Below are positions 23,880 through 36,984 of a DNA stretch of 64,000 nucleotides, in pieces. Below the pieces are notes generated by a model. The model searched no databases, was not told where the DNA came from, and saw only the letters and a program-made list of their open reading frames with translations. Origin of the DNA: Halisarca cf. caerulea. Lineage: Eukaryota; Porifera; Demospongiae; Chondrillida; Halisarcidae. Made by a program: the position numbers and the translations under genes. Position 1 is the first letter of the stretch, and each line of letters opens with the position of its first letter. The stretch spans positions 1-64,000 of the forward strand of contig CAUJGJ010000403.1 in NCBI GenBank assembly GCA_963170055.1, in the 5' to 3' direction.

Positions 23880-24240
23880 ATGACAATGTAGATCTAGATG
23901 TATTTCAAAAATCTTCTAAAGTCTACATTTGACTTGATTTGTCTGATGTTATGAGGGAGTAAGTTCCAGTCCCACGTACGCTCCCCTGAAAATGAATGAC
24001 CGCCAACCAAATTTTGTGTGGATACCAAAAAAGTGAAGCTTGTCAGCCCCTCTAGTGTTATCAGCTTTAATATTAGTGTTCTTAGCTAACAAGCTCTGCA
24101 TTGACTCAGGACATTGTCCATCAAGGCATCAGTATACCATATTGAACCTAAACCTCTTTCGCCTTTCAGCTAAGGTTGCTCATTTCAGGGCTGTTCTCAA
24201 ACTTCTCCAGAGGTTCTGTATGGTATTGACAGTATGATTA
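23880..24240 (-). pseudogene. C-terminal LINE reverse-transcriptase remnant
   Basis: The minus strand reads AERRKRFRFNMVY, then a stop, CPESMQSLLAKN, RGADKLHFFGIHTKFGWRSF, GERTWDWNLLPHNIRQIK and VDFRRFLK across one frame change. This is the familiar tail of LINE polymerases (RR..R...MY....G, ...FS..G...WN.LP..IR, ...F+..L). Only the last ~110 residues remain. Confidence 0.6.
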
Positions 24241-25164
24241 TTCTTGCACCTTAAGGAATTCTTTTCAAAACCTTTGAAGAAGGACAATCGGGATAAATTA
24301 CAACAGCCAAGACTCAGGAGAAATTTTCGACAATGTATAGCTTTCTCTGATTTGGAAGCTTGAAGGCATGGAGGGGGGTGTCTGTGACATAGTTGGTGGA
24401 GCAGGTGATTCTGAGGCTGTATTATATATAGGATAGATGAAGGTCTATCCCCCAGCAGAAGTGGCTCTTTGGCCCCGGCTTTTTTCCCTACACCCCCACC
24501 CCCACCACAAACAGCAACAAAAGCAGAAACCAAACTATAGCCAGCAAATTCATTGAACATAATTGTTACATTTGATTGTTTGTTTGTTGTTCGTGTGTAT
24601 CATTTGCCATGTATGTATGTGATCACAGGTTCCCCTGGAAGACCATCAAAGGCTGTAGGGCATCCTGCCTAAATATTGAGATTTAACTTTTCCAACTTTT
24701 AAGGCCGCATTTGTGCAAATTGGTAAAGGAAAACAATGATGAGGCGGATGCAGACTAGACACCAGCAGATGAGTATGAGATGGGTGAATTGGCCAAAACA
24801 GGTGGTGGTACAGTTGAAAGGGAAGGTGATAGCTCATTGTTGGATCCTGACAGCGATCAGTTACAGGGCCATGAATCTTTAACATTCTATCGAGTTTGAG
24901 TTGCAAAAATCGATGACAATAAAAACACACACTTCTGTTATTTGATCAACCATCTAATGACATGTTCAGAAGAATTGTTAGGAATTTAGTATTAGAATGA
25001 GGTCTGAGATATGCCATGACGACCATTTGGCTCATATCGGACCTCAAAAGAATGGTGGACATCTCGTAGCTACTGATTTTCAGACACACCTGACAAGATA
25101 ATAGCAAAATCGCTCCTTTCGCAGCCTCAATCTTAGTCTAAAGTTGGTTTACCATACAATATGT
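24241..25164. other. No gene recognised
   Basis: Contains short minus-strand frames with Pro/His-rich sequence and no known motif. The missing first exon of the transporter gene may lie in or upstream of this stretch. Confidence 0.35.
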
Positions 25165-25230
25165 TATCTATCTATCTATCTATCTATCCATCCATCCATC
25201 CATCCATCCATCCATCCATATATATATATT
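25165..25230 (+). repeat. (TATC)n/(CATC)n microsatellite
   Basis: A TATC tetranucleotide run changes into CATC, then a short (TA)n, with a clean phase-preserving switch near 25188. Confidence 0.95.
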
Positions 25231-25610
25231 CCATATACACACACAGTACTACAATTAAATAGCCTCCACCCACATTTTAATTTAAATACCTGTGAACACG
25301 TACTGCACAACCGTTTGGTCTATCAGCACTTACGTACACTGCTCAAGGAGATTGTTAGAAAGCTAAAAGGATTCAGATCTTCTATTTAACTCTTACATTA
25401 AACAGCAGGTATCAGTTTTTCTACCAGAGAGATTATGCTGCAAAAGTTGGCAATCCACATTGGTTGTGATTAAGCTTTTCATTATCCTTTCATTTGTCTC
25501 GTGCAGATCTCCTAACCTAGCTGCCAATTGTGTGTAGTGAATATACCTATTAAGTGTACTTGCATGTATACTTGTTTCCTAACTAAATCTTTCTTTTTTT
25601 TACCCTGTAG

Positions 25611-28600
25611 ACTGGGTTTGGTCTCTATCCAGTGGTTGTAGAGGCTTTTGCTGGCCACAACAAAGCAAATTTGGTTATTTTTAGCTTTTATAGGTGAGCC
25701 ATTTTGATGTATTTTGTGTATATGTGGTATAGAGTTAATCAGAAGTGATTGATTCAGACCAGCTTGGCAGGTGGGCCGGATGGGCCATGGCCCATCCTAA
25801 CTTTTGGCAAGCCCTAAGAACAAAACACTTAATAATTATTTAACCCTTCATTCAAATTTTAGGCTAGGTCATAATACCCACAAAACATAACGAACACACT
25901 TTATCAATAACTTTAAGCAAAGTAAACTTTGCTCCTGTATCTTCTAAACCACAAAATCCTGAACAATTTTATAAACTATATATTCTCTAGTCGCGAGTGT
26001 AATTGCTGAATTTCCACCATTTTCAATGGTATAATGCATAATAAACATGGTTGTGTTCCTGTTGGTAGCCGATGCCAGTACCATTTGTGTTCTGTTCCTT
26101 CCCTTGCTATAAGACACTGATATGCACTTGCTGCATGATTACTGCTCGCAAAAGGTGATGGTTTTGTAATGTTCCTTTTGATTCCTGCACCCATAAGATA
26201 CTTTGATAAACCAATAATTTGAAAGATGGACTCAAGAACACTGTAGCAAAGGTAATAGGTATATACATGTACCCATATATAATGAATGGAACTGCCACTA
26301 TGTATGTTCAATATAATTATTATAGTAGCCTCTGGCTAAAGGTTCCCCAGATTACATAAGAATACCTGATACCTGATACCTGAATCAAGTGCCACTGAGT
26401 TGGCCCTGTGATTGGAGCTTCCACTGTAAATTAGCATTTTGATTTTGGAGAGTATCATACTTTATTCTAGTTATTTTGCAATAAAACACAATTGACTTCT
26501 TCAGTATTAATTGCTTACCAGGGATCTGACTGATCTGACAACTCTTGATTATCGCATTAGTTGTTTGCAATGTCATATCTCATTGCTAGGAAATATTTAA
26601 TGGAATGCACTATCTAGAGAAGGGTAGCATACAACCACCTCCTGTCTCCCTAGCAGGCCCAATTGTCATGAAAGCCTGGGACGACTTGCCTAGCCTAGCC
26701 TGGTGAATCTGGAAATGAGGTCTTACGGTACATCCTCCACAGTAGACCTAACAAGAATAAGAAATGAGGTCTTACGGTACATCCTCCACAGTAGACCTAA
26801 CAAGAATAAGAAATGAGGTCTTACGGTACATCCTCCACAGTAGACCTAACAAGAATAAGAAATGAGGTCTGACGGTACATCCTCCACAGTAGACCTAACA
26901 AGAATAAGAAATGAGGTCTGACGGTACATCCTCCACAGTAGACCTAACAAGAATAAGAAATGAGGTCTTACGGTACATCCTCCACAGTAGACCTAACAAG
27001 AATAAGAAATGAGGTCTGACGGTACATCCTCCACAGTAGACCTAACAAGAATAAGAAATTAATCTAAGGCAATATAACCTAGCAAGCTTAGTTGGTTATT
27101 GTGTGGTAAAAGAACCACATAGGAAAGAGGACTTCTACTGGCATTGAACTGGTAACCTTCAGCTTATCCCGTCATTGGCTGATACTCTACCTTCTGAGCT
27201 ATAGAGTTACCACACTTCAATGTAAGACCAAGAATGAGTATTTTCATGTAGACTGATAAACAAGACTCATCCATGTCTTCTGTAGAAAATCCTTCAGCTT
27301 GCTAGCGTTGCTTCTTTTGGAGATAACTGGTCTTGCTTCAAGAAACCAAATTCCTGTTTTGCTAGTACTCTCAATGGACACTTCCCTAGTGTATCCTCTG
27401 TTGATTCTTCTTTTATCCCTTCCTCCTTCCCAGCATGTTCACTTTCACCCAAACAAACTTGTCCCTCTCCACGACAACCCCTCCTTGTTGTGAAAAGAAT
27501 CTTGCTTCTGTTAAACCTAAATGTACTGATCTAGATGTGATTCCTTTTTCTCTCCTGTTACTGCTCGGTCTATAGTCTGCTCTCCTCTTAGCTTGATCCT
27601 AGATTTGTCGGTCTCTTTTTCTACCTTCCTTGAGCCTTGTACATAAGTGTGCTTGTGTCAGTGAATATGTTTGTTAACACCACCTACTGTACTCCTCCAT
27701 TGACAATGACTAAGCATGTGTTGTTCTTTTTTTTTCTTTGAAGGGATGCCTGCTGCTTTCCTTTACTGATGTTATGTGCTTTGGTTGGAGAAAAAAAGTT
27801 TCTCATTCCTAGCTGGAAGGATTTTTTGGTGCGTCAAATGATCCTAGTTGTGACATTTGTTTCCATGGTTATTATTACTTTGGGTTATGTTTCTACGGTC
27901 AGATCGACGAAGCACTAGTGTTTTCGGGTTTTTACTCCATGCCTCAAATCAAGGTCACCCTTAAGCATGTTTTTATGCTAAAAATAGATACATCTGTACA
28001 CTATGAAACCTGCACTTACTTTTGCATACAGTATGCTGCAGAATTGTTGTTTTATGTAATGCTTTGGCATTAGTTCAATGGATATGCTATTATATTTTCA
28101 TGATTATCTTATATCAATTGACATGACAATATTTTGTATCAGTTGATAACACTGCTAAATCTATATCGATAATTCATGCTTGATTAATCTCCTTTATTAT
28201 ATGTACATGTAGTAATTAGTTGTTGTTGTGCTTATCATGAACACTGGATCTTCATTGAGATTTTACTTTAATTCATTTTCCGTAGTTGTTTGCAGTGTTG
28301 GGTGTGACAGGCATGTTTGGAAATCAGGTAAATTATGTTTTTTCATGAAATATGTACTTTACAATTTTATGTTTACAAAAAACGGATCATGCTGCAAATG
28401 TTTGCTGAATCTCTTTAAAACTGTTTCAGTAATCAAAACCCCCCTCGGTAGAAAGTTTTATATTTTGATTAGAAACCGTCCAGTCCTTATCCTGTGTCTG
28501 TAGGCTCATGTTTCAATTTACTTGTATTGAAAAACTGCTTAACTTGACTACCTAGTAAATTGCCGATTAGTCCAACGATCAAGACAGAAACTTGGCTGAA

Positions 28601-31600
28601 AAATAGCTCAATGTGTATCTTAGATCTGTTTGTGCTGCCTCAAAACCATTGTACAGCACATTGTGAAGAAATAAAGCAATTTGCAAACAGTAAATTTACT
28701 GACTTTGGCAAGCTATTCAAGTGCTAATGGACATGTCCCACATGCGCAGAGACAAAGAGAAGTATGTACATTCTTGTACTACACTGGCCAAAAGCAGCCA
28801 AAGGTGCTACAACATATATACTTTAGTAAGCTCTATACCCACCCACTTTTCAAGATAAAACATTTTCACATTTTTGTATCAAAATGATATGTTTTGTTCA
28901 AGTTCACTTTGGAAAGATCTTGACTGTAGCACTACTGCTGTTTACTTTACTGGTGTTGCAAGCAACAGTTGTGCACAATAATCCTCAGTTGTAACTGCAT
29001 CACATTTTAATGGCTGCATTTCTAATTCACCCTTGTAGTTTTCTGTTTATACTTGCAGCTGCTGTTCATTCTTGGAGTTCAGTTTGCTGGTGCAGATATA
29101 GCTTCCATTCTTCAGGTACTGGACATGTAGCATGTTTATGTACCGTAGTTAGTGATTTGTAAATGCTGATCCCTCTCTATCTCTTCTTTGATCTTATCAC
29201 CCAAGAATGTTATACCAGTCTGGGCTGCTTTCTTGGCAACTGTGTCATGTATGGAGCGATTCAGGCCTACTAAGGTATTGCATACTGCTTTGTTGAGGAT
29301 ATTATAAGGTTTGTAATTAGTTTTTCATTAGTGATGTGCTATTGTGCTCATTGTGTAGTGGTTTTCTTGGACAAAAATGGCTGGAATTATTCTGACTGCT
29401 GGTGAGTGCCAACCTGTGCATGCAAAATGTGCTCTACAGGTGTGTGGTGGCATAATTCTTTTTCTGAGAGTTGTATATGGTAAATATAGCAAATATTTTG
29501 CAGAAAATGAATGCTAGCATTATGAGGTGAGCTGTACATTCATGTGTACGTAACTTGAATTTATATTCACGCCAATACTTTTTATGCCGTTTACTCATCA
29601 GTTGTTGCTTTGGTATGCTCAGGCTGTGTACGTATGTCGTAGTCCATACCGTAGAGGCACTAATTTTCACGGGATGTATATTTCGCGAATCAAGACCTTG
29701 GCTGTAATTCGCAATTTTATTTTCGCGAATGGACCAGTCCCTACTATATCTTAGGCAAATAGACTATGTATCTTACCAAATATTCGCAATTGTATTTTTG
29801 CAAATCCTGGCTCATTCACAAATTTTGCAAAAATAAAGTCCCGTGAAAATTAGCACCAATATGGTATTCTTCATTCTATGGTATACTACATTTACACACA
29901 TCGGTTTTCTTTTCAATCTTCTATCGGGGATTCAGGTGGCTCAGTGGAAATGTCACTCACGCAGCCAGGATCTCTTCTGTCCCAAAACACCTCTCAAGTG
30001 TCTGGGAACTCCACAGCAAGTGCTTCCCTTTCAAATGAAACTATTGGGTTTTTCTTATTGCTAGGAAACACCATCTGCATGGTGAGCTAGATATATTATA
30101 TATATATAGATTGTAATATCCATTGTTTTCTAATGTGTATGAACGGTAGTTGTGTAATGACTCTAAATCTTTCCTTATTTATACTGTACAATTTGGGTTC
30201 GGTGGGTGTTGGTAAAATGTCATATTGTAGTAATGGGGATGAATTTCTGTTTCAGACAATCATATTTTCTGTTTAGATTAGGCTAAATTTATTTTTTTAG
30301 TCTATTTATATGGTACATGTCTCCGTTCTGCATTTCAGACTACTTTTACTGCATATATTTAAGATACACCAAATGACACAAAAGCAAGAATAGAAAATAA
30401 GTTAAATAATGCATGAAAATACCACCCAATAAAACTGGTTAAATTTATACGTAATATCATCACAAGAATCCCCAGAGCAAATTTCAGGTCGAGGTCTGCA
30501 ATAATTATTAGAGATACAATGGTTACAGTGGGCAACATTCTCCTATACATTCAGCTAATATAACTTATATTATATATATCAAGTATTGATGTATATGTAT
30601 CATTCTTTATATCGTTGTGGTACGAATGTGATTTTACAGTAAGTGAGATATCCCTATTCTGTTTTGTGCTTGGTTTCTTCAGGCAGTTTATGTTCTGATA
30701 CAAAAGAGGTTTATATTCAAATCTAAAACATGTACGTAAGTGCAAGTTGTCAATAATGAGCTTGAACACTCACCCAGTTTATCACCAGCCATACCCTTGT
30801 CCATCCTGTACTGTACACGTAGCCCGCTGGAAGAAATACCCTATCATGGTTACAGCATGGAGCTATGGTTTTGGAGCCTTTGCAATGGGACTGTCTACCA
30901 TTTACTTCTACCAACACCCAGACCAATTTGTACTGCCTGGAACGGTATGTTGTTAGCCAAATTCTTATACTTTTTTTCATTCACATTATGTACCATTGGA
31001 GGGCCACTCCAATAAGTGTGCTAGTAATATTGCTTCTCAGGATATTTGGAAAATTTCACAGGCAAACAGATACAGATATGTATATTGCTACTATGCTATG
31101 CCTCTTTGTCAGTTCATGTTGTAGAGCTAGCAATGGAATTATTCTACCTCTGTGTATTGTAGAATAACTTATATGCCGTGTATAACATATTTGTGGATTC
31201 CCAGTCTTTTTGACCAAAACAGTTTCTGCAGATCTTGCCCAGGGCGGGTGGAACCGTCCAGTTGGTCAGGCTATGGCCAGACTAATTTTCAGGGAAGTCC
31301 TAGAAAAAAATCTCAGTTAAGATGGCGTACATGAGGACCCAACTGAGTACTTACATTATCCGTATAATACTGTAGATCACTTCTTGCTGGATTATATATG
31401 TCATTTATGGTGCTATTACTAAAATGTAGCCTTTTTGCAAAAAAAATCAACTTGTGCTTCTCAAGATCTCACTGGGGCTGCCATATTTAACCGTGACACT
31501 TTATTATTATGTTAATATTAATCAGACAAAATGGTGTGGCAGCAGCTACTGCTATCCATGGCTTAATCAACTGCAAACACCTTCCAGCGGTCCTGCTATC

Positions 31601-34600
31601 CTAAACCATTACCAGAAGTAATTACAGGTGGCTACTGTTTCTGCTTGTAACAATCATTACCAAGGTTACCATTGAGGAGTGGATGAATCTGTTGTTGTGA
31701 TATGAGGTTATCACGTGTTTAAGCATTCTAACTTCTGTTACAGGAAAGGAGGTTCATTATCAGAGGGAAACTCACAGGAAGTCATGAAGACCCGTCATGT
31801 GTAACTGCTCATTTGAGTCGGTCACATACCCCAAGCCCAGTTTTAAGCCAAGCCAGCTACTTGGGGCCTATGAGATTGCCATTCAGCCCAAAATACCAAT
31901 ACTGATATATTGTAAATACAAGAATTTGATCCTCCTAACATTACTTGGTGGCTCAAAGCTCATTCACAAATTAAATCCGTGAAGTGTACGCCTCCAAATT
32001 TTTGCTTTATACGGTATGTAATGTATTACAGTATCCTCTCATGCAGATTGTTTCTCCAATGTAGGCATGGTATGCTCTTGTGTACGCTGTGTTCATCACT
32101 TCTGCACTCTGCTATCTGCTGATAACATGGGCAAATCTACATCTACCTTCCACAATTGTCACTGCGTTTTGGCCTGTTCAGGTATGTACGTATTGAGTAT
32201 TATTGTTCTTATTGTGTTCATAAGTACTCACTTACCAAATTCATGAATTTGTTAGTTGATAATAGCATACGTTCTCATAATGGAACATACTGAACATTCT
32301 CCTTAATCCAGCCTCTTGTGCTTCTGACAGAGACTGCTAGTCTAGGCATCTTATTTAATAATTATTACTCTGTTCTACGTAGTGTAGATTCTCTGATCAT
32401 TCCTTGAGTATCCATTAGTATACTCTGACTCATGCCACACTCTATGTACTGGTGCACTCATGCCACACTCTATGTACTGGTGCACTCATGCCACACTCTA
32501 TGTACTGGTGCACTCATGCCACACTCTATGTACTGGTGCACTCATGCCACACTCTATGTACTGGCGCACTCATGCCGCACTCTATGTACTGGTGCACTCA
32601 TGCCACACTCTATGTACTGGTGCACTCCTGCCACACTCTATGTACTGGTGCACTCATGCCACACTTTATGTACTGGTGCACTCCTGCCACACTCTATGAA
32701 CTGGTGCACTCATGCCACACTCTATGTACTGGTGCACTCCTGCCACACTCTATGTACTGGTGCACTCATGCCACACTCTATGTACTGGTGCACTCATGCC
32801 ACACTTTATGTACTGGTGCACTCCTGCCACACTCTATGTACTGGTGCACTCATGCCACACTCTATGTACTGGTGCACTCATGCCACACTCTATGTACTGG
32901 TGCACTCATGCCGCACTCTATGTACTGGTGTACTCATGCCACACTTTATGTACTGGTGCACTCCTGCCACACTCTATGTACTGGTGCACTCATGCCACAC
33001 TCTATGTACTGGTGCACTCATGCCACACTCTATGTACTGGTGCACTCATGCCGCACTCTATGTACTGGTGTACTCATGCCACACTCTATGTACTGGTGCA
33101 CTCATGCCACACTTTATGTACTGGTGCACTCATGCCACACTCTATGTACTGGTGCACTCATGCCACACTTTATGTACTGGTGCACTCCTGCCACACTCTA
33201 TGTACTGGTGCACTCATGCCACACTCTATGTACTGGTGCACTCATGCCACACTTTATGTACTGGTGCACTCCTGCCACACTCTATGTACTGGTGCACTAA
33301 TGCCACACTCTATGTACTGGTGCACTCATGCCACACTTTATGTACTGGTGCACTCATGCCACACTCTATGTACTGGTGCACTCATGCCACACTCTATGTA
33401 CTGGTGCACTCATGCCGCACTCTATGTACTGGTGCACACATGCCGCACTCTATGTACTGGTGCACTCACGGTCGCCACTGCAGTGCTTATCAGTCCCTCC
33501 TTGTCTTGACACATTTGCTCACTGTATACAGGAAAGATCTATGTACTTTGCGATATGCATTTCATATTTCTAGATCAATTGGGTAGCGTCTTCCTTTGCA
33601 GGTTCCAGTCGCTATGATTACTGCAGGCATTTTCTTACATGAAGTCATTGCACCACTGGTGAGTGGATATTTGCTCACAATTACAGTATACTCTGAGAAG
33701 TGTGCTAAAATTTCATCTTAAAAGTATTTCATGTAAACAGTACTACATGTTATGCTTGGACCTGCACTTGGATTGCAGTAGCATTTATATTGAAAGATAC
33801 TTCACAATTCACAAGGTTTAACTGTACTTATCTCAGGCATGTACAGTATATCAGTGGTAGATGAAGGGTCAGCAACTTGGGCATACTTCTCCGCCTTGCT
33901 ACTGCTCTGGCTTACAGTTGAGAGAAATTGTGCATTTTTCACTGAAAATACCATTCAAGTCAGCCATCTTGATTTATGCATCATCACATCATAAAGGGAA
34001 CTGGTTGATATGTGTTCAGGACATTCTAAAGTATTTTATGCCAATTTATCCTGCTAGTCTCTTCCAAATATGAAAATGCATCCTAAGGTTATGTGCTTAA
34101 ACAATTTGTAGATGGTGGATATAATACAAAAGCTAAAAGTTGCTTCTTTTTTTGGATATTTTGCTGTCCTAACCAGCAATAAAGGCTGCTAAAAGTAGCC
34201 TTGCAGAATACTCTGTGATCCATGGAGATGCTTTCAATTGCAATCTACACTTTTATTTGTAGCATTAATTATAACTATGACCACATTTTGCACTCTGGTT
34301 TCGAAGCTATATTATTGAGTACTGTTCCATCTCCATATTACGTTTGAGTCAATAATACATATTCAATGTACATAAGACAATTTGGAACACTTCTTCATAA
34401 TTTCACTGTTGAAAAGGAGTCACAAATGCTGATCTTGCGCATTTATGGGTGTATCCATTGTATACTGGACTCACAGCACATGTTTAGGAATGTTTAGGAT
34501 TCAGGTATTAGATTGCTGAAGCCTTCTCTATCCTGGTATGATTGAGTTGTTTTCCACCCATCTGCACTCAGTCTGGCAATTGGCATACATGTGTCACAGG

Positions 34601-36984
34601 TGATCATTGCATATACAGTATACAGTACATGTACAATTTCTACAAGGACATTTGCTGGATGTCAAAATGAATGTTAAGATCGGAATATGGTGGGAAAGAC
34701 TTCATCTGACTTTATGATCTTATCATACGTACAGTACGTATGTACAATATTGTCCCTCACTATTGAATCATTTCTGTTAACTGTTCTATAGCACTGCGAA
34801 TTGAACAAACAATTGTCCATGTGTAGAGTGTTCCATTCGCTGAGCACAGTCATTACTGTTTCAATAAACAGTTAATTTGTCTTCAACACCAAATAATTAA
34901 TTCAAGTAATGCTGAATTGTGGTTTTAGTCCTCTTCTGACTTTTTACATCCATGTTATGAAATGGTGTATGAAAATTTGAACCATATTTCTATTGTCTTT
35001 TTGACAATAAGACCAACTTGTATTTCACATTTCTGACCCATTTGTGTTGACAGTCTGTCGGTAGCTGTAAATTTTTTTCACTACATTATCACATGGTCAG
35101 GTGCCTCTTGTAGTCTGTGGTTGCTGTCCTTCAGAATGTACAGTGAAACCTCTGCAATTCGACACCTCCATACTACTACTTTCTCTATGTTTTCACCATT
35201 TCTTGAGGTATAGTCACCTTACTAAATTTTAGTAAGAGTCACTCTGCAAGCCGACAACCTCCTACTCTATCACTTTTTCAACACCCATTGAGTGTCGGAT
35301 TAGAGGTTTTACTATAGTTGGATAAGCAACAATGTCTGGTTTGTATGGTCATTGCAGTAGATGTCCACAGTTTCCCTGTGAATATTTGGAAGTATATGAT
35401 ACCGTTTTGTGTGAATAATGGGATTTATGTTCTTTTGTTTGCAGCAATACATAGGAACAGCACTTGTGGTTTGTGGGCTGTTCTTAGTAATCATCTCTAA
35501 CCACTGGGTAAGTGCATTTTCTTGTTTGAGTTCATAGTCTATTGTGTTCGGAATCTGGTCACTAAGGTGGTGGGTCAGCTACATTTGGAGCAGCTATGAA
35601 TATAATTATCATGCCGGAAATAATAATTATAGCACACTAACTAGTATACTTGATTGTCGTTGTACCATTTTTGATGCTTTATTTCAACATACATAAAGCC
35701 CAGCACTTTATTTAAAGTTTGACTAAGCGTTCATCTAAGTTCAATGAATGATCGTATATATGGATTTCCGGAAATTCTGTTCTTCAACTGCTCCACGACA
35801 CCTAAACTATGCCTAAAATGGCGATTTTGTACCCGCAGCAACACAAAGTAGTTGATTTCCTGTTAAACTGAGGAAATTTCCAAATTCCACACATACATTC
35901 TTAAATACAAGGGTGAGCTACGAGTTTTGTCCAAATACACTTGTTACTTGGCAATTTCACTCGATAAAGCGTCAAAGTACGGCAAACGGAAAGAGCTCTG
36001 TTCACTGAATGACTTTTTTTCATTCATTCTTTGGCCTACACAGGTTTATTAATTAACTCCATGAGATGAATAAGAGTAGTGACACTAATATCATTCAGTA
36101 AAATTGATGTAACAGCTCAAGTTTGTGAATATTGCATGGGCTGACCGACCCGCTACCTTAAGCATACAGTACTTTGCTGTGTAAGCGCACAATGTGAAAA
36201 CAGTCTCTTCAATGCTTTGCACTCTCATTGTTGTTTAGAGTATCTGTGGTATTGTGGAAGTGCTTCTCCCAGTATATTAAATACAGACTGCTTTGCCTTG
36301 TTATTCAGCCTATTGAAGTTCTGAATTTATTTTGTCTACAGTGGCTGATTTTGCACATGCAAATACGAAATTGCAATGTGGTCACTATTTAGGATTATGA
36401 ATACAATTGATATAGAACATCCTATTTGGAATAATTAGGAATAGGAAACTTTTGAGTCTAGTCCTTTAGCAGGCGTAGTACTACAATTTTGTGTTGTTTT
36501 CATTTCTAAAGGAACAACATGGGAAATACTTTACATGCACCCATACTGTAAATTACATAATATTATAAGTTGGTCCATCACAATTACCATAGGAGGTAGT
36601 TTAATTAAAGCTGTAGGTTGTATTGCAGTGCTACGCAAGTTTTAAAGCAGGATTTAAAAATAGTATTATATACCCCGCACCCAGTCTGTCTAACTCTGTG
36701 CCTGTCTAGACCTTTTTCCATTTAGCCATCTAACCCTATTTGTAGTGTACTAGCCCCACACATGTCTATGGAAATCTAGCATCTGGCTTGTCTGCTTTTG
36801 TGCCACAAACATCCCAGTTTTGGTTTCACCATGCATGGCAAGGTTTGTGTGTTTGCTTTGTGCCAATGTCCAGGAAACTAAATATCAAGAAAAGCTAGAT
36901 GCTCAAAAAGACCAACAAATGCGAGAAAAGGATTTGGAGAAGGAGCCTTTGTTACTCAAAAAGGAACAAGGAGCTATACAATGA
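25611..36984 (+). CDS. DMT/EamA (WAT1-like) membrane transporter, 13 exons, first exon not found
   Basis: Exons, all with AG/GT borders and matching phase: 25611-25693, 27744-27828, 28286-28327, 29059-29115, 29206-29274, 29359-29401, 29936-30081, 30683-30731, 30778-30944, 32065-32181, 33602-33658, 35445-35507, 36874-36984 (TGA 36982). They give 362 residues: hydrophobic blocks such as FAVLGVTGMFGNQLLFILG, ASILQNVIPVWAAFLA, MAGIILTAGG, GFFLLLGNTICM, AWYALVYAVFITSALCYLL, VPVAMITAGIFLHE and YIGTALVVCGLFLVII. This is the two-EamA, ten-helix plan of the drug/metabolite transporter superfamily; SNVIP-like NVIP and the GxQ-like turn recall plant WAT1. The exon at 29936 encodes a Ser/Thr-rich loop with three N-glycosylation sequons (NTS, NST, NET). 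The last exon encodes a charged tail with EKEPLL, an acidic dileucine sorting signal suggesting endosome or lysosome membranes. The substrate is unknown. The start codon lies upstream of 25611. Confidence 0.85.
26325..26386 (+). mobile_element. 3' end of a LINE family (shared with 52017-52080)
   Basis: TAGCCTCTGGCTAAAGG, then TTCCCCAG and AATACCTGATACCTGATACC. The same tail lies behind the LINE C-terminus at 51430-52080. Here only the 3' end is kept, and it finishes in three tandem GATACCT/TACCTGA units, a typical LINE 3' repeat tail. It sits in the first transporter intron seen. Confidence 0.55.
26712..27059 (+). repeat. 49-bp tandem repeat, seven copies
   Basis: The unit begins AAATGAGGTCTTACGGTACA and ends AACAAGAATAAG. 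The copies are identical except for a T/G site (TCTTACGG or TCTGACGG) in the order T,T,T,G,G,T,G. It lies in a transporter intron, next to the tRNA-like SINE head. Confidence 0.95.
27125..27206 (-). repeat. tRNA-derived SINE head, second type
   Basis: The minus strand reads CTATAGCTCAGAAGGTAGAG (A box, 27205-27186) and GTTCAATGC (B box, 27149-27141), the internal pol III promoter pattern of a tRNA. The segment between is tRNA-like in length. The 3' part is not base-paired like a working tRNA, so a SINE or tRNA relic is favoured. It differs in sequence from the one at 14663. Confidence 0.5.
29649..29864. mobile_element. 216-bp MITE, TTTTCGCG family, in a transporter intron
   Basis: The left end CCGTAGAGGCACTAATTTTC and the inverted right end CCATATTGGTGCTAATTTTC both continue into ACGGGA. 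TA flanks both sides (29647-29648, 29865-29866). The interior has ATTTCGCGAAT and TTTTCGCGAAT words. Non-coding. It lies 70 bp upstream of the exon at 29936. Confidence 0.75.
32429..33469 (+). repeat. 28-bp minisatellite, about 37 copies, in a transporter intron
   Basis: The unit ATGCCACACTCTATGTACTG followed by GTGCACTC (28 bp) repeats about 37 times with few variants (CTGCCACAC, CACTTTATG, GCCGCACTC). Because 28 is not a multiple of 3, all three forward frames read the same cycle, and none contains a stop. This yields overlapping open frames of up to 384 codons encoding MPHSMYWCTHATLYVLVHSC-type repeats. It lies wholly between the exons ending 32181 and starting 33602, so it is intronic and probably not translated. 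Confidence 0.95.
33659..35138. other. Transporter intron, no recognised feature
   Basis: AT-rich intron DNA with no defensible exon or repeat ends. Confidence 0.4.
35141..35314. mobile_element. pogo/Tigger-like MITE, TA-flanked
   Basis: CAGTGAAACCTCTGCAATTC at the left and the inverted right end TAGTAAAACCTCTAATCCGA share AAACCTCT and the CGACAC that follows. TA is present on both sides (35139-35140, 35315-35316). CAGT-AAACCTC...CGACACC is the usual terminal pattern of pogo-type elements. 174 bp, non-coding, in a transporter intron. Confidence 0.7.
35508..36873. other. Last transporter intron, nothing recognised
   Basis: No exon, repeat array or element ends were identified in this intron. 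Confidence 0.4.

Noticed and set aside
32432..33586. 384-codon repeat protein
   Set aside because: Arises from the 28-bp minisatellite in an intron; all three forward frames are open for the same trivial reason.
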